Positions 1 to 10,535 of a stretch of DNA of 20,708 nucleotides are shown piece after piece; the first letter of the stretch is position 1, and every line of letters begins with the position of its first letter. Source of the stretch: Deinococcus marmoris (GTDB taxonomy: Bacteria > Deinococcota > Deinococci > Deinococcales > Deinococcaceae); contig NZ_MSTI01000103.1 in the NCBI RefSeq assembly GCF_001949125.1, positions 1 through 20,708 of the forward strand. The letters run 5' to 3'. A program made the translations under genes and the position numbers. Below the pieces are notes generated by a model, which made no database searches, had not been told where the DNA came from, and saw only the letters and a program-made list of their open reading frames with translations.

Positions 1-5
1 CCCAG

Positions 6-26
6 CCTCCCCCGCAAGGAGGGAGG
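6..26. other. Small hairpin downstream of the FadN-like gene
   Basis: A CCTCCC / GGGAGG inverted repeat (6-11 with 21-26) encloses a 9-nt loop, with an outer AG/CT pair across a 2-nt bulge. It lies 12 nt past the stop of the minus-strand gene, so it may be the 3' end of that mRNA. No T-run follows it before the window edge, so a terminator role is uncertain. It shares the string GCAAGGAGG with the hairpin at 15093-15132. Confidence 0.3.
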
Positions 27-37
27 AGCTAAAAATC

Positions 38-2383
<2,346 letters not shown>

Positions 2384-2434
2384 GGAGCCTCCTGGAAAGA
2401 GTGGTCTGGGAGAGACGGCAAATACACGCGAATA

Positions 2435-2464
2435 AATTTAGACTCGGTTCAAAGTTTAGTGCAA
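2435..2464 (-). promoter_or_regulatory. Candidate sigma-70 promoter of the fadN-like gene
   Basis: On the minus strand, TTGCAC (2459-2464) and TAAATT (2435-2440) are separated by 18 nt, about 50 nt before the start codon. This leaves a short 5' UTR containing the AGGAGG. The remainder of 2384-2823 holds repeat A and no convincing gene. Confidence 0.4.
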
Positions 2465-2595
2465 TGCAGAGTCCATTGTCCACCGGAGAAGTGAGACGAA
2501 ACCTTTACCTGGCTCAGTTCAGACCTCCTGCACGTTCTTCTCCCAATGGCATCAGCATCCGCAGTGCGGCCCGCACACTCCAGGCCATCGACAAC

Positions 2596-2734
2596 TCATA
2601 CGGACTCCGATTAAAGGGTATTGAAAACACCCGTAATCCGAGCGGAGCGAGCAGGAGAAAAACGGGTTCCGGGCGTGGAGTGCAGGAATCGGCGCTGTTC
2701 CGATTCCTGCACGAAACAAACGGAATCCGTATCA
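2596..2734 (+). repeat. Non-coding inverted-terminus repeat, copy A (complete)
   Basis: This 139-bp element begins TCATACGGACTCCG and ends ACGGAATCCGTATCA; the ends are imperfect inverted repeats and each contains a CGGAnTCCG palindrome. Inside lie a weak hairpin (2616-2632), a conserved ATCCGAGCGGAGCGAG segment from 2636, a conserved CGGGTTCCGGGCGTGGAGT segment (2663-2681), and a perfect 13-bp hairpin with a 7-nt loop (2680-2692 pairing with 2700-2712). Copy B (4973-5112) has the same order of parts. There is no transposase, so it is a non-autonomous or RNA-structured repeat comparable in size to the small non-coding repeats reported in Deinococcus radiodurans. Whether it belongs to a named family cannot be told from here. 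Confidence 0.85.
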
Positions 2735-2823
2735 GGGCCACCCGGACGGCCCGATCATTGTCTGATCACGGCCCCTCCTGCATGCTGGGTTGACCACTGA
2801 TCGTCGTTGACTGGGGGTTCATT

Positions 2824-3471
2824 ATGAAAGGATTCGAACGGTTCCGCCCCGCCCTTTTGCTGGCCGCCCCGCTTGCCCTGGCCGCCGTGGCACTGGCGGC
2901 TGGCCCCTACACCGTCCAGTGGAACGGCAAGACCGTTTTCGGCGACGCCATCATGCAGGGCGGCAAAACCTATGTCAGCGCCGAGGCCCTTAAAAATGCA
3001 GGCATCGGCGTGAGCGTCAGGGGCAATGTGGTCAGTCTGGCTCCCGTCGGCGGCGCAAATGAAGTTGGGGCCGTCGAGGGCTGCCTGAATCAGCAACTGT
3101 TCAACGGCGTGTGGCGCTTCAAGGTGCTGTCGGTGGTGCAGAGCGGGCCGCTATGGCGACTGAAGGTAGAAATGAAATTCGGCAGCGCCACGGGCGGTTA
3201 CAGCACCAGCGGCACGGGCGTCCTGGGCTACAACCTGCAACTGGAAAGCGGAAAGGTGATTCCCGTGAACAGCAGCGTGGTGGACCTGCGCGACAAGGGC
3301 TTTCTTCCCGGCGAGGGCTTTACTCCCACACTGGACTTCGACGCCGGGGGCGTGGGAGGCAAACCCGTGAAACTGGTGGTGCCTGTTGACCCGGCGGGCG
3401 TGGCAAATACGGGCCTGAGCTACTCGGTCAAAGACCCGTCGTTCCGGGTGGACCTGACCTGCAAGAAATAG
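2824..3471 (+). CDS. Secreted protein with a copper-amine-oxidase-N-like stalk domain
   Basis: This 215-aa protein has a clear signal peptide (basic start, then an Ala/Leu-rich core, probable cleavage near residue 26). Residues of about 28-75 fit the pattern of the copper amine oxidase N-terminal-like (stalk) domain: VQWNGK, then GGKTYVSAEAL, then a short strand ending VVSLAP. This small beta domain is common on Gram-positive and Deinococcus-Thermus cell surfaces. The rest (about 80-215) is beta-rich and not recognised; two cysteines, one near residue 87 and one near the C-terminus, could form a disulfide. The ATG has GGGGG (2813-2817) 6 nt upstream as a poor SD. Its stop is 4 bp from the stop of the convergent peptidase gene. 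Function is unknown. Confidence 0.75.
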   Translation: MKGFERFRPALLLAAPLALAAVALAAGPYTVQWNGKTVFGDAIMQGGKTYVSAEALKNAGIGVSVRGNVVSLAPVGGANEVGAVEGCLNQQLFNGVWRFKVLSVVQSGPLWRLKVEMKFGSATGGYSTSGTGVLGYNLQLESGKVIPVNSSVVDLRDKGFLPGEGFTPTLDFDAGGVGGKPVKLVVPVDPAGVANTGLSYSVKDPSFRVDLTCKK

Positions 3472-3475
3472 CGGT

Positions 3476-4558
3476 CTACCGGGCCGCCAGCCACGTCCTC
3501 GTCTTCGTTTCCAGGTCTGAGAAAGAGGCAAAGCCCAGCGCCTGTGCTGCTCCGTCCGCCTCGCCAGTCTCTGCGAAAGCCAGTGCCAGACGCATCGGGG
3601 CGTCTTTACCGCAGGTTTCTGCCAGGAATTCCACAAGACCCAGGCCCTGGGCATAGACGTACTTCCACTGGCTTTCGGGAACGGCGTTGAAATCGGCCAG
3701 TTCGGAGAGCGGCACCCAGTCGCCCCCCGCATATCCGGCCACGCGCTGACGGCGGCTTTCAGAGGCCCCTGGCGTCCAGTACGCCCTTGAGACGAAATCG
3801 GCCAGTCCCTCGTGAAGCCACCAGGGAATACGGTTGTTTCGCCCCTGGCCTGCCGCCCCCGACACGCTCAGGTGCGTGAATTCATGGGACAGCACGCGCA
3901 GAAGTTCCTGATCAGGATTCGCGCCGCCAGGCAACACCAGCTTGATCGCCTCGCCCGGCTCGTTCCAGCCGCCAACGGGTTGCAGGGACAGGCCGACGCT
4001 GGCGCTGAGGGTTGCCATGTCGGGGTAGACCTTGACGGTGGCGGCGTCTGGCACCCTCAGCCCAAGCGTCTCGCGCACCCTGGCGGCAGCACGCACCAGC
4101 AACGGCGCGGTGGCGGCGGCCCGCTCTGGAAGACCCGGCAGGTCCAGCGCCAGCAGCGAATATTTCCCGGCAGGCAGACTTTGCCAGGTCTCACCGCCAT
4201 AACGCCAGACCTCGCCTTCCCTGAACAGCGTGACGGGCAGCGACACCCGCGAGACCTGCCCCGGCACGCGCACCCAGCTCAGGCTCAGGCGGGCGCTGGC
4301 CCGTGGGCCGTCCAGTCTGATCCCAGAAAAGAGGTAGGTGGCGGCGGGCTGCGGCATACGTCCCAGATCGGCGGCAAAATTGGGGCCTTCCACCGCGAAC
4401 GTTCCCTCTGCGTGCAGCAGTCTCTGATAGCCGGAAGCGTCCCCGGCCCGCGCGGCAGTTTGCAGTGCCCCGGCCAGCGCTTCGGGCGTGGTCTGGGCAA
4501 AAGCCGTCTGGGCAGCAGCCAGCGAGGCCAGCAGGACAAGAGGCAGCAGCAGGCGCAT
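3476..4558 (-). CDS. Secreted gluzincin (MA-type) zinc metallopeptidase
   Basis: The protein is 360 aa from the ATG at 4556-4558. That start is chosen because it opens directly into a signal peptide (MRLLLPLVLL, then ASLAAAQTAFAQ), while the longer open frame upstream runs into repeat C. The zinc site is H225-E226-F-T-H229, with a second motif HEGLADF at 249-255 whose Glu250 is the expected third ligand: the HExxH...HEGxA layout of gluzincins. The N-terminal half (about 25-165) is a non-catalytic domain seen beside such peptidases. It should act outside the membrane; the substrate is unknown. No SD is present, and a -10-like TACCCT ends 6 nt before the ATG, suggesting a leaderless mRNA. Confidence 0.8.
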   Translation of the reverse strand: MRLLLPLVLLASLAAAQTAFAQTTPEALAGALQTAARAGDASGYQRLLHAEGTFAVEGPNFAADLGRMPQPAATYLFSGIRLDGPRASARLSLSWVRVPGQVSRVSLPVTLFREGEVWRYGGETWQSLPAGKYSLLALDLPGLPERAAATAPLLVRAAARVRETLGLRVPDAATVKVYPDMATLSASVGLSLQPVGGWNEPGEAIKLVLPGGANPDQELLRVLSHEFTHLSVSGAAGQGRNNRIPWWLHEGLADFVSRAYWTPGASESRRQRVAGYAGGDWVPLSELADFNAVPESQWKYVYAQGLGLVEFLAETCGKDAPMRLALAFAETGEADGAAQALGFASFSDLETKTRTWLAAR

Positions 4559-4564
4559 CCGCTC

Positions 4565-4570
4565 AGGGTA
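4565..4570 (-). promoter_or_regulatory. -10 element for a leaderless peptidase mRNA
   Basis: TACCCT on the minus strand lies 6 nt upstream of the ATG at 4558, and no SD is present. Transcription would start at or next to the start codon. No good -35 was found; upstream sequence enters repeat C. Confidence 0.5.
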
Positions 4571-4593
4571 GCGGGAACGGCAGCGTGGCGGGC

Positions 4594-4712
4594 CAGCGCC
4601 GATTCCTGCACGCCACGCCTGGAACCCGTCTCTCTCCTGCTCGCGTCCGCTCGGATTAACCCGTTCTCGAATCAACCCGCTTTTGCAAAAGATTTCATCG
4701 GAGCTGGTCTCA
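4594..4712 (-). repeat. Non-coding inverted-terminus repeat, copy C (truncated)
   Basis: Read on the minus strand, this copy starts with a degenerate end (TGAGACCAGCTCCGAT), then a perfect palindrome CTTTTGCAAAAG (4680-4691), the conserved AATCCGAGCGGACGCGAGC segment, a near copy of the GGGTTCCGGGCGTGG segment, and the left arm GTGCAGGAATCGG plus the loop start CGCTGG. It stops there: the right hairpin arm and the distal terminus are missing, replaced by sequence leading to the peptidase promoter. Orientation is opposite to copies A and B. Its first three bases are the stop codon of the 88-aa gene. Confidence 0.75.
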
Positions 4713-4976
4713 GTTGATCAATTGCTTGACGAAGAAGACCGCCACCAGTCCCGCCAGGGCCAGCAACGCAGCCACGCTCAGGCGGCGGTCCCGGTTCCAG
4801 GCAGTCACGGCCACCCACAGCGCCGCCAGCACCGGCACCGCGCCGATCCAGGCCACACCCACGGCGGCCAGCCCAGGGAACAGCACGCCCACCGCCAGCA
4901 CCACCACGCCCACCCAGAATCCGGCGGGATACAGCCAGGACGGCAGGCCCGCAATTTCGGCAGATTTGTCGGTCAT
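4710..4976 (-). CDS. Small integral membrane protein, 88 aa
   Basis: This hypothetical protein has three predicted membrane segments, at about residues 14-32, 36-60 and 67-85, with a basic turn (NRDRR) before the last. No family is recognised. The ATG at 4974-4976 has GGAG (4982-4985) 5 nt upstream; both the SD and the start codon lie in the terminus of repeat B. The TGA stop lies in the terminus of repeat C. The TauE-like gene lies upstream on the same strand, so co-transcription through repeat B is possible. Consistent hydrophobicity, GC-rich third positions and good SD spacing support a real gene; its role is unknown. Confidence 0.7.
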   Translation of the reverse strand: MTDKSAEIAGLPSWLYPAGFWVGVVVLAVGVLFPGLAAVGVAWIGAVPVLAALWVAVTAWNRDRRLSVAALLALAGLVAVFFVKQLIN

Positions 4977-5112
4977 TCGGACTCCGATTGAATCGTTTGC
5001 AAAAACGATGAATATCCGAGCAGAGCGAGAATGAGAAGAACGGGTTCCGGGCGTGGAGTTGGCGAACTGGCGCTTTCCCAGTTTGTCAACGAAATAGACG
5101 GAATCCGTATCA
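4973..5112 (+). repeat. Non-coding inverted-terminus repeat, copy B (complete)
   Basis: This 140-bp element begins TCATTCGGACTCCGATT and ends GACGGAATCCGTATCA, with the same parts as copy A. Hairpin 1 is a perfect 7-bp stem with a GCAA loop (4992-5009). Hairpin 2 pairs 5058-5070 with 5078-5090 across a 7-nt loop starting CGCT: 13 pairs, two of them G-U. The stem sequence is largely different from copy A, but stem and loop lengths are identical. The element fits exactly between two minus-strand genes, containing the TauE-like stop codon at its right end and the SD and ATG of the 88-aa gene at its left end. Confidence 0.88.
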
Positions 5113-5877
5113 CGCGCTCCCCCAGTACTTCCACAACAACTGAATGGCGGTAAAGATCAGCAGCAGGCTGAAGACCAGCTTCAAGCGGTCAGCGGGAATG
5201 CGGCTCTGTAACCCGGCCCCGGCCCGCGCGCCGATCAGCACGCCCAGCGCCACTCCGCCGGCCAGCCGCAGGTCCAGCAGCCCCCCAGCCTGATACACCA
5301 GCGCGTTGCCCACGGCAGTCAGACCCATGATAAAGGTGCTGGTGGCAATCGCCTCGCGGATCGGGACTCCGGCCATCAGGTTCAGGACCGGGACCTGCAC
5401 GGTGCCGCCGCCGATGCCCAGCAGGCCGCTCATGATCCCGGCGAAGGTCATGGCGGGGGTCACCAGTCGGCTGGGTTCACGTTCGGCCTCTACCCGCTTC
5501 AATCCGCGCAGCAGGTTGTAAGAGGAGTACAGCAGCAGCAAAGCGAACACGGTGGCCACCGCCCGCGCGGGCAGCACCAGGCCCAGGAAACTGCCCACCG
5601 CGCCGCCTGCAATGGTGTACGGCGAGAGCAGGTAGCCGGTACGGGCGCGCACCAGACCGCGTTGCAGGTACGCGGCGGCCCCCGAAAGGCCCACCGCCAG
5701 CACCCCGATCTGGCTGATCGCCACGGCCTGCCCGATGGTCACAGCATGCCCGAAGCGCGGCAACACGAATTCCAGCGCGGGCACCACCACCACGCCGCCC
5801 CCCAGGCCCAGGATCGCGCCCAGCACCCCAGCCAGCAGCCCCACACCGATCATGGCCAGCGTCAACGCGGAAATCAA
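5110..5877 (-). CDS. TauE/SafE (DUF81) family sulfite/anion permease
   Basis: This 255-aa polytopic inner-membrane protein has about eight hydrophobic segments in two halves. Each half carries the family's glycine-rich signature: [12 protein letters not shown] near residue 25 and [19 protein letters not shown] near residue 155, the latter followed by IREAIATS. The family exports sulfite, sulfoacetate or related organosulfur anions; the substrate here cannot be told. The start is uncertain: the open frame begins at TTG (5875-5877) without a good SD, and an ATG eight codons in (5851-5853) is the alternative. A 4-codon frame (GTG ATG CAA CCT TGA) overlaps the TTG. The TGA stop is part of repeat B. 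Confidence 0.85.
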   Translation of the reverse strand: MISALTLAMIGVGLLAGVLGAILGLGGGVVVVPALEFVLPRFGHAVTIGQAVAISQIGVLAVGLSGAAAYLQRGLVRARTGYLLSPYTIAGGAVGSFLGLVLPARAVATVFALLLLYSSYNLLRGLKRVEAEREPSRLVTPAMTFAGIMSGLLGIGGGTVQVPVLNLMAGVPIREAIATSTFIMGLTAVGNALVYQAGGLLDLRLAGGVALGVLIGARAGAGLQSRIPADRLKLVFSLLLIFTAIQLLWKYWGSA

Positions 5878-5901
5878 GGTTGCATCACGGCCCAGAGGCT
5901 A
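5874..5901 (-). promoter_or_regulatory. Possible leaderless mini-ORF overlapping the TauE-like start
   Basis: On the minus strand, a -10-like TAGCCT (5896-5901) is followed after 7 nt by GTG ATG CAA CCT TGA. The TGA overlaps the TTG start of the permease. This could couple initiation at a TTG with no SD to a 4-codon leader. It is short enough to be chance. Confidence 0.25.
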
Positions 5902-5989
5902 ACACGGCGGGAGGGCCAGGAGTCCTGTCTGTCCGTCCTGAAGGCCGCCGCGCCGCTGTCACTGGTTGGGTTGAACCCCCGGCGGACAG

Positions 5990-6018
5990 TTGACTCCCGC
6001 CTGCTGTGGCAGCATAGA
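5990..6018 (+). promoter_or_regulatory. Candidate promoter of the small membrane protein
   Basis: A good -35 (TTGACT, 5990-5995) is followed after 17 nt by a weak -10 (CATAGA, 6013-6018). Transcription would start at about the GTG at 6023, so the mRNA would be leaderless or nearly so. Confidence 0.3.
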
Positions 6019-6022
6019 GGAT

Positions 6023-6391
6023 GTGAACCCTACTTTTCTCCCGCGCACCGCCCTGATCACGGGTCTGATCATCGGCGCGCTGAACATCGTCTTCGGTGGC
6101 GTGGAATACGGCTTTGCCAACCTGCCCATCTGGTTTTATCTGGTGCAACTGCTGCTGATTCCAGCCATGCTGGTGCCGATGTTCTACTTTCCGCAGGCCG
6201 CCGTCGCGCGCGACTTTCTGCGCCGGGCCGCCTACTTCGCCATGGGCTGGGCCGTCCCTTTTGCCATCTACAAGTTCTCGCTGGACGTGCTGAGTCCCAA
6301 TTTCAGCCCCGCCGCCTCACTGCTCAGCTACCTCGTCGTGATCGCCGCCTTCTCGCTGATCATGGCCGCCGTCCGCAAACCCGTCAAATAA
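6023..6391 (+). CDS. Small integral membrane protein, about 122 aa
   Basis: This hypothetical protein has four predicted membrane segments: about residues 10-27 (ending in FGGVEYG), 34-52, 67-85 and 95-115, then a short basic tail (RKPVK). No family is recognised. GTG (6023-6025) is preferred as the start because the 11 extra codons back to TTG 5990 overlap a TTGACT promoter element; AGAGG lies only 2 nt before the GTG, too close for a normal SD. It is divergent from the TauE-like gene and convergent with the VanW gene, so it is probably transcribed alone and stops at the hairpin at 6408-6441. Confidence 0.65.
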   Translation: MNPTFLPRTALITGLIIGALNIVFGGVEYGFANLPIWFYLVQLLLIPAMLVPMFYFPQAAVARDFLRRAAYFAMGWAVPFAIYKFSLDVLSPNFSPAASLLSYLVVIAAFSLIMAAVRKPVK

Positions 6392-6407
6392 ACCGTCTTC
6401 AAAAGTA

Positions 6408-6441
6408 AGCGTGGGCCAGAGGTTTCTCTCCGGCCCACGCT
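6408..6441. terminator. Bidirectional terminator hairpin
   Basis: AGCGTGGGCC (6408-6417) pairs perfectly with GGCCCACGCT (6432-6441) across a 14-nt loop. It sits between two convergent genes and has short T-rich flanks on each side (ATTGTTT to the right; ACTTTTG on the minus strand), so it can serve both. Confidence 0.75.
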
Positions 6442-6454
6442 CATTGTTTCCAGC

Positions 6455-8149
6455 TCAGCTCGGCCCCACCTCGTACACGGCCTGCCAGGGCTTGTAGACC
6501 GTGCTGGTCTTATCGGTCCGCACGCCGCTTGCATCCTTGATGGTGCGGGTGATGTAGAGGTTGTAGCCGTCCGCCGCCCAGTCCACCTGCTTGCTGGTGC
6601 CGGGGCGCAGGCTGGGATTGACCACGTATTTGGGGGCGGGGTGCGCCGTGCGAGACAGGATCACGGCGGGACTGACCGTCACGGTGCGCGCCTGTTTGAT
6701 GCCCCAGACCTGCACTTCCAGTCGGCTGGCGGCGTCGTTGTTGATGGTCTTGATCAGCAGTGGGCCGCCCGTGTCATTGCCGAACTTGAGGTCCAGGCCC
6801 GGATCGTAGACAGCGGCTTCAAAGCCCACCTGCGGCTCGTAGTAGCCCACGCGGTAGCTGTGCTGGTTGCGTTCCTTGACGGGCAGGCCCGCGCCGTACA
6901 TCGCGCGGAACACCGTGGTGCTGACCTGGCACACGCCGCCGCCCAGACCGTCCACTGTGCGTCCATCCGCGATGATCAGGCCACCCACAAAGCCGTTCCC
7001 TTCCGTGATGCCCCCCAGATTGGCCAGAAAGCTGAAGGTGCCGCCCGCCGGAACCACCGCGCCGTTAATCTTGGCGGCGGCGTTGGCAACATTGGTGCGG
7101 CGCTCGCGGCTGCTGTGGTAGTAGGTGCTGACGCCCGTATGAATCAGGCTCAGCTTGCTGGCGTCGGGCAGTTGCGCGGCGGTCAGCGCAGGGGCCACGG
7201 GCTTGGAGACGAACATCATGCTGGAGGTGGACGGGTCCAGCACGGTGGCCCGGAAAGCCGTGTAGGCGGCATTCTGGGTCACGCGCCCAGCCTGTTCGGG
7301 CACCTTGACCAGTTTGTCGCCCTTGAAGGCGAAACGGGCGTCCTGCGCGGGCTGATCGATGAATCCGGTCAACAGCTTGAAGGCGCGTTTCATGGCCGGC
7401 TCGTCCGCCACAATGCCCTGCGGCCTGACCCAGTACAGGTTGGCGACTTGCAGCGGCGTCAGCACGCCCTTGCGGGTGGTCCCGGCCAGCGTCGCACCGA
7501 AGGGCCGCATCAGCGCATTGCCCTGATCGGCGTAGTTCTGGAGGGCCTCGGCGGTGTACTGCGCCTTCCACTCTTTCACCGGAATCTGGACGCTGGTGGC
7601 GGTGGGCGTGGCCGCGTAGGTGCGGGCAGCGGTGGCCGCGTCGTACTGGCGCCCCGGCGCGTCTTTAGCTGTCACGGCGTACTTAAGGGTTGTCTTGTTG
7701 AAGGCCACGGCAGCGTTCTTCGGCTGGGTGTTCAGGTTGGCAGTCAGGCTGGACAGGGCGGCTTTGGCCACGGCAGGATCAACAGCAGCAATCAGCGGAA
7801 AGTTCTGCGGCTGCTCCTGACCGACCATGCCCTTGACCCGCTCTACCAGGGTGCGGGCGGCGCTGACCTTCTCGGCGGCGGCCACGCTGGTTGCGGCGTC
7901 AGCGTGCCAGCCGAGCTGATCGGCCCCCAGGGTCCAGGTCTGCTGCCCCGCCGTCACCGTCACCTGCGGGGCAGCGGCGGCGCGCTCACCGATGGCGGCA
8001 ATGGCCTGCTGCGGGGTCAATCCGCCCACATCCACCCCGGCCACGCTCAGGCCCGGCGCGAGTTTTTCATCGGAACTTGCCGCAACGCCCATGGCCAGCG
8101 CCCCACCCAGGAGCGCCACCATCGGAATACCCACCAACCAGAACTTCAC
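6455..8149 (-). CDS. VanW-family envelope protein with peptidoglycan-binding-like region
   Basis: This protein is 564 aa from GTG 8147-8149. It has an N-terminal membrane anchor ([15 protein letters not shown], then ALAMGVAA), a periplasmic part of about 300 residues beginning [14 protein letters not shown] that resembles the PG_binding_4 region often found with VanW, and a VanW domain at about 335-470 with GGTFSF and [10 protein letters not shown] (Cys407). The C-terminus is a beta-rich tail. VanW proteins are envelope-associated and of unknown biochemistry. The frame stays open for 34 more codons to ATG 8249-8251, but that extension has many A/T-ending codons unlike the gene, no SD, and abuts the lysJ terminator. 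TACACT lies 7 nt before the GTG, favouring the shorter leaderless form. ATG 8251 is the alternative. Confidence 0.85.
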   Translation of the reverse strand: MKFWLVGIPMVALLGGALAMGVAASSDEKLAPGLSVAGVDVGGLTPQQAIAAIGERAAAAPQVTVTAGQQTWTLGADQLGWHADAATSVAAAEKVSAARTLVERVKGMVGQEQPQNFPLIAAVDPAVAKAALSSLTANLNTQPKNAAVAFNKTTLKYAVTAKDAPGRQYDAATAARTYAATPTATSVQIPVKEWKAQYTAEALQNYADQGNALMRPFGATLAGTTRKGVLTPLQVANLYWVRPQGIVADEPAMKRAFKLLTGFIDQPAQDARFAFKGDKLVKVPEQAGRVTQNAAYTAFRATVLDPSTSSMMFVSKPVAPALTAAQLPDASKLSLIHTGVSTYYHSSRERRTNVANAAAKINGAVVPAGGTFSFLANLGGITEGNGFVGGLIIADGRTVDGLGGGVCQVSTTVFRAMYGAGLPVKERNQHSYRVGYYEPQVGFEAAVYDPGLDLKFGNDTGGPLLIKTINNDAASRLEVQVWGIKQARTVTVSPAVILSRTAHPAPKYVVNPSLRPGTSKQVDWAADGYNLYITRTIKDASGVRTDKTSTVYKPWQAVYEVGPS

Positions 8150-8156
8150 ACCAGAC

Positions 8157-8162
8157 AGTGTA
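8157..8162 (-). promoter_or_regulatory. -10 element for a leaderless VanW mRNA
   Basis: TACACT on the minus strand ends 7 nt before GTG 8149, matching the spacing at other SD-less genes here. It would make the annotated-looking upstream ATG non-coding. The -35 is not convincing. Confidence 0.45.
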
Positions 8163-8252
8163 AGGAAGTTCACCAGCGTGATTTGAGGGATTTCCACACT
8201 CTGCCGCGTTTCTGCCCGTCGTGACCGGCGCTGTTCGACTCTGGTGGACATC

Positions 8253-8292
8253 AAAAAAGGCTGGGGGCCAGTCCGCAGACCCGCCTCCAGCC
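8253..8292 (-). terminator. Intrinsic terminator of lysJ
   Basis: On the minus strand, GGCTGGAGG (8284-8292) pairs with CCCCCAGCC (8259-8267), 8 of 9 pairs, across a 16-nt loop, followed by TTTTTT (8258-8253). It begins about 17 nt past the lysJ stop codon. Confidence 0.8.
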
Positions 8293-8308
8293 CCAGTGGA
8301 CAGAGGGA

Positions 8309-9571
<1,263 letters not shown>

Positions 9572-9591
9572 AGATTCCTCCGTTTGCCTTC

Positions 9592-9642
9592 AGTGTAGGC
9601 GTCGTGCATGGGAAAGTCGGTAAGGTGTCCAGCCGACTGGAC
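9592..9642 (-). promoter_or_regulatory. lysJ upstream region: -10 and palindrome
   Basis: TACACT (9592-9597, minus) lies about 20 nt before the ATG and would give a short SD-containing leader. Upstream is a perfect GTCCAG-4 nt-CTGGAC palindrome (9627-9642). It could be an operator, or a weak hairpin ending the upstream EamA transcript, whose stop is at 9657. The sequence does not decide between these. Confidence 0.35.
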
Positions 9643-9656
9643 TGGGTGGGGGGCGA

Positions 9657-10535
9657 TCAGACCGGAGCAGGCTGGCGGGGGCGTCTGGGCCGCAGATTCA
9701 GCAGCGCCAGCCCGGCCAGGATCACGCCCACGCCGACCACCGACAGGATTCCCACCCGCTCCCCTGCCACCACGCCCCAGAACAAACCCCAGACGGGCAG
9801 CAGGTACGTGACGGCGGTGACCTGCGTGCTGGACACGCGCGCCAGCAGGCCGTAATAGAGCAGGTAGGCAAAACCGCTGCCGAACACGCCCAGAAACAGC
9901 AGAGACAGCACGGCCTGCGAGGTCAGGGCCGAGGGCGCGGGGCCAATGAGCGCGGCGGGCAGGAGCAATAGGCCCGCCAGCGACAGTTGGGTGGTGGCCA
10001 GCCCCACCGGATTCTGGCCGCCCAGCGTGCGTTTGGCGACGACGGTGGCCAGCGCGTAGCCCAGCCCTGCCGCCGTCAGCACGCTCACACCCAGCACGGA
10101 GGCGTGGCCGCCGCTGAGTCCTCCCACCACGGTCAGGCCGACGCCGCCCAGACCGAGCAGCACGCCCAGGATCACGCGGCTGGTGGGGGCGATCTCGCGC
10201 ACGCTCAGGCTGATCAGCAACGTGAACAGCGGCGTGGTGGCGTTCAGGATCGCAGCGATGTTGCTGGACACACTCTGTTCGCCCCAGGCAAAAAAGGTCC
10301 ACGGCACCACATTGTTGAAAAAGGCCACCAGCAATAGCGGTCTCCACAGGCTGGCGGGCGGCAGCGAATGGCGTCCCAGCCGCAGCGCCAGCCACAGCAC
10401 CGCCGCGCCAGACACACAGCGAAGCAGGGCCACCCACAGCGGTGGAAAGACCTCGCCGCTCCACTTAATCAGCAGGAACGAGATGCCCCACACGGCGGAG
10501 AGCAAGAACAGTTGCAGGGCGTCCTGACGGGTCAC
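9657..10535 (-). CDS. EamA/DMT-superfamily transporter
   Basis: This 292-aa inner-membrane protein has ten hydrophobic segments in two EamA repeats. The first starts LFLLSAVWGISFLLIKW, typical of the family; the second starts near residue 150 (VSVLTAAGLGYALATVVAK) and ends before a basic tail (RPRRPRQPAPV). Such carriers export amino acids, nucleobases, cofactors or drugs, and the substrate cannot be read from sequence. Its GTG start (10533-10535) overlaps the TGA stop of the upstream PPOX-like gene as GTGA, so translation is probably coupled. A TAGAGT 6 nt before the GTG could also act as an internal leaderless promoter. The divergent MocR-type gene makes a B6- or amino-acid-related cargo plausible, by inference only. 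Confidence 0.87.
   Translation of the reverse strand: MTRQDALQLFLLSAVWGISFLLIKWSGEVFPPLWVALLRCVSGAAVLWLALRLGRHSLPPASLWRPLLLVAFFNNVVPWTFFAWGEQSVSSNIAAILNATTPLFTLLISLSVREIAPTSRVILGVLLGLGGVGLTVVGGLSGGHASVLGVSVLTAAGLGYALATVVAKRTLGGQNPVGLATTQLSLAGLLLLPAALIGPAPSALTSQAVLSLLFLGVFGSGFAYLLYYGLLARVSSTQVTAVTYLLPVWGLFWGVVAGERVGILSVVGVGVILAGLALLNLRPRRPRQPAPV

Noticed and set aside
2514..2741. Minus-strand 75-codon frame through repeat A, ending ...MAWSVRAALRMLMPLGEE...
   Set aside because: Two thirds of it is repeat A read through, there is no SD and no recognised homology. The last 25 codons could be a remnant of a gene broken by the repeat, but nothing supports that.
4559..4675. N-terminal extension of the peptidase frame
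   Set aside because: It is translated repeat C; the signal peptide starts at the ATG at 4558, which has its own -10 element.
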